A stretch of 64,000 nucleotides of DNA from Bimastos eiseni. Taxonomy: Eukaryota > Annelida > Clitellata > Crassiclitellata > Lumbricidae. The position numbers were made by a program, and so were the translations under genes. The notes beneath the pieces were generated by a model. That model saw only the letters and a list, made by a program, of their open reading frames with translations. It was not told the DNA's origin and searched no databases. Below are positions 55,992 through 64,000 of the stretch, piece after piece (positions within the stretch are counted from its first letter, which is position 1; every line of letters starts with the position of its first letter). The stretch spans positions 1,407,212 through 1,471,211 of the forward strand of contig OY365808.1 in NCBI GenBank assembly GCA_959347315.1, written 5' to 3'.

Positions 55992-58900
55992 ATGTCATCT
56001 AAGGTCACGTTGACCGTTCCCACGGCAAATCCATTCCACATCAACGAATCAGCCGCATCTGTTCCGGATGTCTCCACCCGAGGAACCTCAGTCGATCAAG
56101 TCCAGCCTACGAAGGCTGCTGCACTCCAAGAGACGAAGGTCACCGTTGACCTAGCGAAGGAGAGGCATGAAAGCAACGAGGACACGTTCAATGGAGAATG
56201 GAGAACTGGAGAAGACGATACGTGCACGGGAGAGGACTCAATGACGAGGCCACTCAAGAGGCAATACCACGGGTACTACACCAAGAAACAGGTACTCAAG
56301 CTCAGCATATTCCCTTTCAGTGATTCTTTTCTGCTGTTACTTTAATGTGGTCATCAAACGAGGCATAGGCCTAATATTTAATCCAAAAATCGTATGATAT
56401 CTTTGGATTTATAAAGTGCCTCTCACAGAATGACTATTCAGGACCCTCTCAGCACCAAAAGAGAAAGGAAGAAAGCGCCTTTAAAGAGTGAGAAACTGAT
56501 GTAGGGGTGCTAATCAGATGCTTAGCCCTAAGTGGTGGAGGAAGGTATTCCAGGTAGATGAATTTACAACAGCAAACACCCGGTGTTGGGCCAATGCAGT
56601 CTTAGTCCTAGGAGCAAAAAGATCGAAGCGATCAACAGTGTGCAAATAACGATTCAAAGATACCGATATAGACTTTCGCAAATAGTCATGATATAGGTGC
56701 TGTAATTATGGATATCATGTCGGCCTGATGGCTGGTCTATGACGAGGATATAAATCTCCAGGTGAAATGCATTCAAAACAGTCTACCGTAGCTACATGTA
56801 TACCACACCCTGGTGATCACGTCAGTCACACTACCCTCAGCACAGAACAACCCCGGTGAATAAGCTGCTTCCCACGACATGGTTTTGGAACGCTGCAGAA
56901 ATCTCTAGACAAAAGATTACGATTACGATTACCTGGCATACCATAACTTTTATGGTAGTCTCTCTAAAGTGAACGATTTAGGCCTACCCTCAAACTGTGC
57001 CACTCGGAAACTCGTCATTAACGTTGCAATTGACAGTTACTAGATAATAGATAAGGACATGGCATTGGTAGAAATTGGTAAAGTGGACAAATGTAGGTGT
57101 AGGCTCAACCGAGTAGATTCATTAGTCTAGAATTTCAGAATCGAGAGTTCGAGACCAAGATTTCCTGAAATATCTGTTCACTGAGTATTGACCTAATACT
57201 TAAACGATTGACTTATTGATCGATCGAGTGATCGACAATTGAATGATGAACTTATTAAAGATTGAGTGATTGGCTGATGAATTGATCACAGATTGATTTA
57301 TTAGTGAATTGATTGAAGACTAATTGATTGAAGATTGATTCATCAGTTGATGAACTGTTCTAAGTTTTATTGATCGGCTGATGAATTGACCGAAGTCTGA
57401 TTGATAAAAGATAGGTTGATGAGTTTATTGTAGACTGATTGATTTATTGACGAATTGATTGAAGGTGCATTGGTTGATGAATTGATTGATGAATTGTTTG
57501 AAGATGAATCGGTACCGAGGCTCTCATTTCAAAGGCGAAATGCGTCGAGAGACAGCCGTAGTCCAGTTCCTTCAGGCTAATAAGCGCGAGTGGAAACTCA
57601 TAGGATTCGTCGTCGTACTCTTCGTCGTCATAGTCTCTGTCCTGGCGACGGTCTACCACTTCCAACTCAGCGAATCACCGCCCGTTCATGAGAGCCACAA
57701 CTCCACCGTCAGCCTAACCGCACTCCACATGGAGATCCGAAACAACGATGGAAGCATCGTGTTGGAAGGAGCGCTTTGGAATAACCAACAAGAGCGACCA
57801 ACACCATTCACCTGTTCCAGCTCGGATGGACTTTGCCTCCTTTGGAAGAACCTCAAGAAACTCGAGGTGGAGCATTTTGAATTGGGACTTGGGACGTGCC
57901 ATCGAATCGTCTGGAGTATCTTGTCCGAGGATTGGCAGGATCACGCGGATTGCTTTGGACTCGGGGTCGATGTCCGTTGGTACGGGGGTGGGATCCTCAA
58001 ACGAGAGATAGGTACGCTGGAAGGTTTGTCACTACCTCGGCAACCTCTGATGACGACGAATATTCACGACGCAGGGATGTTTGGGTCGGTTGTAGAACGG
58101 TACTGGTTGACTTCTGATGGTGTAGCGATACTGGTTGACACTGAGTCGACCTTTGAATTTAGCATCAACGCTTACGACAATCTCCAGAACGCAACGGACA
58201 GACAGCTGTGTCTCTATTCCGCGAGACGGGGATCTGGTCCGCATGCCAGGCGCAACGTAACCGGTCTCAACTATACCATTTGCGTAAGCGATAGCATTGG
58301 ACAGGTTAGAGTCGATACTCTGCCCATGCTCGTTGCGGACGTCGCTCCAAAACAGTTTCCAGGATTCTTGATCGAGAGTCCTGTATGGTCCACGTGGGCA
58401 TACCTCAAGGACAGCTACAACCAATCGGACGTCGGTCGGTTTTCCCAACAGATCTCAGCCGATGGGTTCACCGGAGGGCTTTTTATTATCGACGACGGAT
58501 GGCAGGAGGCGGAGGGCGATCTAGAATTCGCCATATCCAGGTTTCCCAGGTCAAAGGTCATGATCGAAGATCTTCACTCGAAAGGGTTTCACGTCTCGTT
58601 GAAGTTTCGGATGCAGGTGAGCGTCAAGAGCCGGTCGTTCCACAACGCAACCGTCCAGAACTCACTGGTCCGAGATTTCGGTGGAGACGTACCGAGTCTG
58701 ACGCGATGGTGGAACGGGCCGCGTGGGGATGAGATATGGGACAGAGGATTAGCTGGAGTAATCGACCTGGAGAGCTTGGATGCTATCTGGATGGATGCAC
58801 GGTTGAGGCAGTTGTGGACGGAGCACGGAGTCGATGCCTTCCATGTGTCTGGGAGTGAGGTGTCTTCCCTTACTGCTCACTCTCTGCTGCGGTCCGGTAG

Positions 58901-59591
58901 CGCCGACCCCAACGAACACACACAGCTGAGCGCTGAGCTGGTGTCCCACTTCGGAATCCTTTCCAGCACGGAATCTGCCTCCCGTTGCCAGCAATTTCCA
59001 GTTCTGATTCGACTCAATGGAGGCACGTCCACCTGGAATGGAACCGGAGGACTCCACACCGTCATTCCAACCGCCATTACCCTGGGGCTTTTTGGTTACC
59101 CGTTATTCATTCCGGACCCTGTAGGGGGGTCTGCCTATGACGAGGCATCCCCCAGCAGGGAGCTATACGTGCGTTGGCTGCAGGTATCGGCCTTTCTTCC
59201 CATCATGCACCTCTCGATCCCTCCTACCCTGTATGACCCAGAAATCCAGGCCATTGTCAAGAACATTATGAACCTGCGCACCAGCTTCGTTGTACCGAAA
59301 GTTCTTCGTGTTGTCACTGATCATGGAGGGTCTGTCCAGTTTCCGGTGGTGCGACCGATCTGGTGGATTGACCCCCATGATAAGGAGGCCCTGCGAACCT
59401 TGAGCGAGTTCCTCGTTGGAAACGACATTCTCGTGGCGCCAATTCTGACAGAGGGAGCGGTTCAGAGGGACATCTATCTTCCAAAGGGAGTCTGGGTGGA
59501 TCCCACCCTTGGTGGGAGACACTCTGGACCCGTTTGGTTGCATGGCTACAATGTCAGTCTGTCGACTGTGCCCTATTTCATTCGCCAGTAG
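55992..59591 (+). CDS. GH31 family type II membrane protein, MYORG-like, probable pseudoenzyme
   Basis: Two coding exons, 55992-56291 and 57504-59591, joined in phase 0, give 795 residues; the first exon begins at acceptor 55928 with a short 5' untranslated stretch containing a stop. Counting from the Met at 57504: one membrane segment at about 31-52, then a lumenal glycoside hydrolase family 31 domain. Family landmarks are WYGGG (159-163), VERYWL (217-222), ESPVWSTWAY (291-300), FIIDDGW (327-333), RWWNG (411-415), GYPLFIPDPVGG (531-542), ELYVRWLQVSAFLP (553-566) and WWIDP. MYORG is an ER/Golgi alpha-galactosidase. Here its nucleophile motif KFDAGEVS reads HVSGSEVS (Ser449), and the acid/base segment RLVDRDS reads RLNGGTS (503-509), so neither catalytic aspartate remains. 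The acceptor before 57504 has a poor pyrimidine tract and lies in GATT-rich sequence, so the exact junction is uncertain. Confidence 0.88.
56395..56710 (-). mobile_element. Reverse-strand SINE/LINE 3' fragment in the MYORG-like intron
   Basis: 'ggatttataaagtgcctctc' is the reversed tail. 'gtggaggaaggtattccagg' and 'acaacagcaaacacccgg' match the copy near 26.65 kb. Confidence 0.6.
57190..57500. repeat. GATT-rich degenerate simple repeat before MYORG-like exon 2
   Basis: Continuous imperfect 'attgattgaag' and 'gatgaattgat' words for 300 bases, ending at the acceptor 57503. The exon may have gained its acceptor from this repeat. Confidence 0.75.
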
Positions 59592-60424
59592 ATGGTACGA
59601 GCCATCAGGAGGAGAACGAACGAAGAGCTTCGAGACCAGTAACAAAAAAAACCAAAGTCTAACTTAATTATTGACTTATTTAATTAATAATCAAGACTGA
59701 ACGGTTAGTTTCGCTCCAACGACTTCATGAATGAATCAATTAGCATAAATTAACTGTTAACCGTTTTTGCTCATGCATATTCACGAACCGAGTACGCCAG
59801 GCCTAGGACGATCGACCCTAATGGTGCAGTCTCGTTCCAAAGCCGCCATGAGGCAAAGCACGAAGGCTAATCTAACGTAGGCCCCTATTTATTGATTTAC
59901 ACTGTATATTTACCGTTAATTAACGACTTGACAAGCGTAATGAGCGAATGAATTAGTATAGATTAACTTTTTAATGAGCATGTTATCCATGGCGAACAGG
60001 GTAAGGCTGCGAAGAGTATTTTCAGAATCTAGTCTTTAGCACTTGATAGACCCACGATCTAATGAAAATTCTTGTAAATCAGTTAGGAATTGAACTTTCT
60101 TCGTTTCTCAACTGTTGTTTCGACGATCCCGCAAAACAATGTAGCGGAAACGCGAGAAATTATAAACTGATACTAAACAGTGGTTTGTAAAATGTTGAGA
60201 AGACCTCAGAGATAATCTATGCCAGTGCCAGATTTGCAAAAACCTATATTTTTTAAAATAAAAATTTGTTTTTCTGTGTTTACTGTTTTATTTGCCTTTT
60301 TGTTTTTAGTTTTCCTTTGGATTTTTTTAAATAAAAACATCAAACACAGCTATATATATATGTAAAAGAGCTTCAAACCGTTTTATGATTAATTTAGCAT
60401 GACTTCGAACTGAACTGAAACAAC
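59592..60424 (+). other. Probable 3' untranslated region and downstream of the MYORG-like gene
   Basis: Non-coding after TAG at 59589-59591. AATAAA-type signals occur at 60258 and 60331. Nothing else recognised. Confidence 0.5.
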
Positions 60425-60977
60425 CTCTTAGTATATATAAAAAGAGGATTCTGCTTCTGTCTTTTTGTCCGGCTATGCATTTGCACAGTTTTAGAGCTAA
60501 TGACTCGAAATCTTCACCGTTGGCTCGGAGAGCACCTAGGACACGCAGTCGATGGGCTGGCGAACCCCGTGGCAGTACTCTTCCTAGTCTCCGGGGCAAA
60601 AAACCTGTCTCAGGAACCCGCAAGGAAAGTTCCCTTTCAGTCGCCAGGATGGTGTCGACGAAACACCTCCTGAACAATTGCCGATATGTACGGGTGATAT
60701 CTGTCTGCCACACCTCTTCTTCTTTAACGGTTTGGGAGATATCGTACAAGTAGCAGTAATTGGTAATCGTTTGCACAGTGGGTATGTACTTTTTACGCAT
60801 CAGTGAATATGCACAATTCCGTTTATGCATTTCCACACTTATACAGCTATTCACGCAAAACCTTCGCCGCTCGCTCGGGGAACACCTGGGACACCCATTA
60901 GATGGGTTGATGTCTTCCTGCTGTCCACGGTCAAAAACCTGTCTCAACCCGTGCAACGCCGTATCCCCTAGCTAGTT
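60425..60977 (+). mobile_element. Helitron-like element, non-autonomous
   Basis: The left end 'tcttagtatatataaaaaga' plus 'ggattctg' and 'tttttgtccggctatgcat' is the typical Helitron 5' end. The right end 'cccgtgcaacgccgtatccc' then 'ctagctagt' matches the usual 3' end (GGGCAACGCCGGGTA...CTAGT). Between them a segment of about 150 bases is present twice (60472-60625 and 60821-60965), each finishing with 'aaaacctgtctca'. No Rep/helicase frame. Confidence 0.65.
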
Positions 60978-61548
60978 AGTAATAATAATACTAATATTAT
61001 TAAATTGCAGTGATTGGCACTTTAAACTTATGTAGTTATTAACTAGTAGTTATAACTACTATGGAAGTAGTTGCCTAGTTGGTCTAATTAGTTTTTAAGA
61101 AGTAGTTTAAATCAAGTAGTTTTAAGTTAGCTGCAATATTTCACATTAACTACATTTTTTCCTATTTACTAGTTCCGTCTTACAAGAATTTCTATTATTT
61201 CGCAACAAACATGGACGTGGCCCTCAATAATCTCATGAGTAAATTCGCTATGTAATTGTTTCATTAAAATGTGCGCATACTATTGTGAGGAAGTGGGTTC
61301 CTCTCAGAACTATAGAGAAAGCCTGTTTAATGACACCTGGAGATTGTTGTACGATAAGAACCAGAGTAACGAGGTCGTAGAGTGGTTGGGGCTTATGATC
61401 CAGGGTTAAATAATGAGGAAAGAAGCCAGTATGCGGCTGGATGACCACAAGTGGGCGGCCGGGTCACAAGTGGGTCCGAGAGAGGTGATTGTCGAGTCAA
61501 GAATGATAGTCAAGGATGTTCGACTGATACAGCCCGGCAGCCGGTTCT

Positions 61549-61705
61549 GTAGCGATAGTCCGAAGGTTCGATAGTCCGAATGTTCGGTAATCCGAATCCG
61601 AAAAAATTTCTGGTCCGGATTATTGAACCTTCGGACTATCGAACCATAGGCAGTCTCGAGTTTACACTAATCATCGGACTATCGAACCTTAGGATTATCG
61701 AGTGG
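61549..61705. repeat. Foldback of GATAGTCCGAAGGTTC units
   Basis: The unit 'gatagtccgaaggttc' occurs in direct tandem at 61554-61600 and in inverted form ('gaaccttcggactatc') at 61624-61640, with further inverted copies to 61700. The segment can fold into a long hairpin. Confidence 0.8.
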
Positions 61706-62993
61706 ACACCATACATCCATGCGTGTGTAATGGTGGAAAGCGATTCGGCTAGCTATAGGTGGAGACTTCGTCCGGGTTTGGGGGAGGGTAGGGGCAGGTT
61801 GGGGAAAACAATTTCGATTTCTAAACATGGATGCAGCAAAAAAGATAAACAGTGGAAAACATTGTAGACTGTAATAATATTTCAGAAATATTGGGGGGGG
61901 GATAAGCAGCTCCATCTCTTCCATCTGAAATTTCGGATGGCACCGACCGTCTCATCCTGTTCCTCTAAGTCTCCGCCTGTGACTGCAAGTGCAATTGGGG
62001 CCTACAGGCTACAGGGCAATGGGTCACGTGTTCTGTCGCTAGCTGCCTAATAATTATGAAAAAACATTTATAGGTGTTATTCTCTATTCATATTGACCAT
62101 TGATAAACTAAAAATATTAACGAAGAACATGACAAAAAATTTCTAGAAAAATCTGAAGATTTTTTTAATCAATAGTTTGTTTAACTTGTGTCAGAAATAA
62201 AGGCATTTAATTTCTTCTTTGCAGTTGTTCCTATTGAATGACCTCTGAACCTAACCATTGGATTGTTCTCGAGCCTCTGCTCCACATGGACCAGCCCTAC
62301 ACTTTAGAACACAACATCCCTCAACTCCAAACCACAGCATCCGTCAAGACCATGCCACTGTGCACCTCTGTTACTTAACTTGCCCTTACAAAAAGAAAAA
62401 ACTTTTGTGATAAAAACCTTTTAATATGCCGTTGTAAAGTATGTGATTTGAAATTGTAATTATTATCATAACACATTAATTAAGCACCACTGTCAAATGA
62501 CCAAGCAACGATGTTGAGGTGTTAAGGGTGAACGTTCGTACAGAGTAACTGTTTCAAAGGATTCACAAGAAGGGCTTTCCTAGTTAGCTAATATGATGTT
62601 GAATGTCAGTAAGAGATCTAATTTTATTAGTTAGCAAAACAAAACACAAAAAACAAGAATAATATAATACAATTTCTATTTGCAAAGTACAGTGCTCACT
62701 GCTGACACATGAACCATTCAGCAAAACTCAGAGAAAACTTAAAATATAAAACTGATCTCAGGTATAATTGAACACAGCATCAAAATGCCATAATTTCATA
62801 ACCGTTGAAAATTACTTTAAGAAATTGTGCAACTGTTCAACCAGTAACTTTACAAAACGTGGTAATAAACATTTCGTGTCGTTAAGAGATTTTGCAACTG
62901 GAAAGAATATAGAACTCTTGGCATAAAGGACACAAACGACAAACTGATATGAACAATAAACTGAAACTGTCATGTATTAAATAGCCTCTGTCA
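61706..62993. other. Intergenic between MYORG-like gene and right-edge gene
   Basis: A G-run at 61893-61900 and otherwise unassigned AT-rich sequence. The 3' untranslated region of the reverse-strand gene lies at its right end. A reverse-strand AATAAA (plus-strand TTTATT) is near 62624. Confidence 0.45.
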
Positions 62994-64000
62994 TCATAAA
63001 CAAGATAGCCATACTTTTCTCTCAGCTGAAGTCGTGGAAGGCTTGGCCAGTTTCACGAGTCGCAGTTCTTCTTGTTCGTACTCCTTTCGTACAAACTCCT
63101 TATCCAGAGGATGCAGAAGTTTTTCGATGGCACCGACATCAGATGCTGCCAGCTTTGCTGAATTCGAGCGAAGTCTCTTTGCCATTTGATTATCTTCAAA
63201 GCCTATAGAATGACTGCGTTGTCGTGGTCTGCTTCGGTCCAGAATCAGAGGATCCAGAACTTCACAACTTTTTGGTGACTTCAGAGGACTGCTACGGCTT
63301 GATCTGACCGTGCAGAGTCTTGGACTTCTCCGTAAGGATCTATTTGGTGACTTCAGAGGACTGCTTTGGCTTGATCTGACCGGGCAGAGTCTTGGACTTC
63401 TACGCGAAGACCTGTGTGAAACTTCAGGACTGACAACATTTTCTGACGACTTCATAGTGCCACTTTCGTCGGACCTGACTGGGTTGAGCTGTAGATTTCT
63501 AAGTAAAACTCTGGACGGAATCTCAGGAGTTACATTTTTCTCTCGTGATTCCAGACGATCACTTTGACTAGAACTGGCTCGGTTAAATCTCGAATCTCTA
63601 TGAAAAATTCTGGGCGAAACATCTGGACGTCTTCTCAGCTGCTTTGGAGACATTTCTTGCACAGACAAGTTTGCAGTTGAATAAAACTGTTTCGGTGAAA
63701 CTGTTGGACTTCTTTGGACCCGCAATGGTGAATCTTCTGATGGAAGCAATCTAGGACTTTTGCGTAACTGTTTAGGCGAAACTCGTCTCGATGATCTTAC
63801 ATTTTTAGTGGATTCTATGCTTTCCTGAGGTGAAAGTCTACTCTCCATATGTTTTGAGAACGGCTTGTGTCGTTGTCTAGAACTTGACTGTGCCAGTCTT
63901 GGAAGAGGTTCTGGTCCATGAGCTTCCTTTCTCAACCGGTCGGCAGTGGTCTGTTCAAGATCACGACCTTGATGAGATGATGACGAACGTGTCTCCGGGG
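62994..64000 (-). CDS. Arg/Ser/Pro-rich protein with many S/T-P sites, partial
   Basis: The reverse strand is open from the window edge to the TGA at 62996-62994, about 334 codons, with no stop upstream; the gene continues beyond 64000. I do not recognise it. The sequence is basic and disordered, with repeated SPKQLR, RRSPRLC and SSPLKSP motifs. Many sites fit S/T-P-x-K/R, the cyclin-dependent kinase consensus, so a nuclear, cell-cycle-regulated protein is plausible (inference). Two 24-residue units repeat in tandem. The last 55 residues look more ordered, with a charged helix (FVRKEYEQEELRLVKLAK) before the C-terminus. No zinc finger or enzyme motif is seen in this part. Confidence 0.75.
   Translation of the reverse strand, partial: PETRSSSSHQGRDLEQTTADRLRKEAHGPEPLPRLAQSSSRQRHKPFSKHMESRLSPQESIESTKNVRSSRRVSPKQLRKSPRLLPSEDSPLRVQRSPTVSPKQFYSTANLSVQEMSPKQLRRRPDVSPRIFHRDSRFNRASSSQSDRLESREKNVTPEIPSRVLLRNLQLNPVRSDESGTMKSSENVVSPEVSHRSSRRSPRLCPVRSSQSSPLKSPNRSLRRSPRLCTVRSSRSSPLKSPKSCEVLDPLILDRSRPRQRSHSIGFEDNQMAKRLRSNSAKLAASDVGAIEKLLHPLDKEFVRKEYEQEELRLVKLAKPSTTSAERKVWLSCL
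63271..63414 (-). repeat. 72-bp tandem duplication in coding sequence
   Basis: Two copies begin at 63271 and 63343 on the plus strand ('tttggtgacttcagaggact'). They code RRSPRLC-x-VRSS-x-SSPLKSP units; weaker SPKQLRKSPRL relatives lie further toward the N-terminus. Confidence 0.85.

Overview
The window is nuclear DNA of an animal. Every long gene is split by GT..AG introns, the genes are typical animal genes, and roughly half of the intergenic and intronic sequence is recognisable transposon debris. The species cannot be fixed from the sequence. LINE tails of the form 'gcgctatataaat' plus GATT repeats, many hAT-type MITEs and frequent AGGCCT palindromes suggest a marine invertebrate, perhaps a deuterostome (echinoderm, hemichordate or lancelet). 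This is inference only.

Layout. (1) 161-8773 (+): the 3' part of a large unidentified gene, five phase-compatible exons, 1512 codons in the window. One 3.6-kb exon codes for a disordered, repeat-rich protein. (2) 12660-27398 (+): a complete 20-exon gene for an 898-residue protein with RRM, MYND zinc finger and two extended Tudor domains. This is the domain order of Drosophila Vreteno, a piRNA-pathway factor. (3) 34139-40059 (-): a complete 8-exon gene for V-ATPase Vo subunit d (348 residues). (4) 55992-59591 (+): a type II membrane protein of glycoside hydrolase family 31, MYORG-like, in which both catalytic aspartates appear to be lost. (5) 62994-64000 (-): the 3' end of an Arg/Ser/Pro-rich gene with many S/T-P sites; it runs off the right edge.

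Between the genes lie LINE fragments on both strands. The longest are an RT-bearing piece between two (CATA)n microsatellites at 48.9-50.5 kb and an L2-like copy with few stop codons at 52.3-54.15 kb. There are also several MITEs, three of them with clean target duplications, a Helitron-like element at 60.4-61.0 kb, tRNA-derived SINE pieces and several minisatellites.

The most unusual non-coding structure is at 47.1-48.44 kb: a degenerate array of short units, each built around a small GC-rich hairpin whose two arms change together while staying paired. I know of no named family that matches it.

The genes do not form a pathway. They look like ordinary unlinked neighbours: germline RNA silencing, proton pump, glycosidase-like membrane protein, and two disordered proteins of unknown role. 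All splice models come from reading frame, splice signals and domain continuity; no transcript evidence was available.
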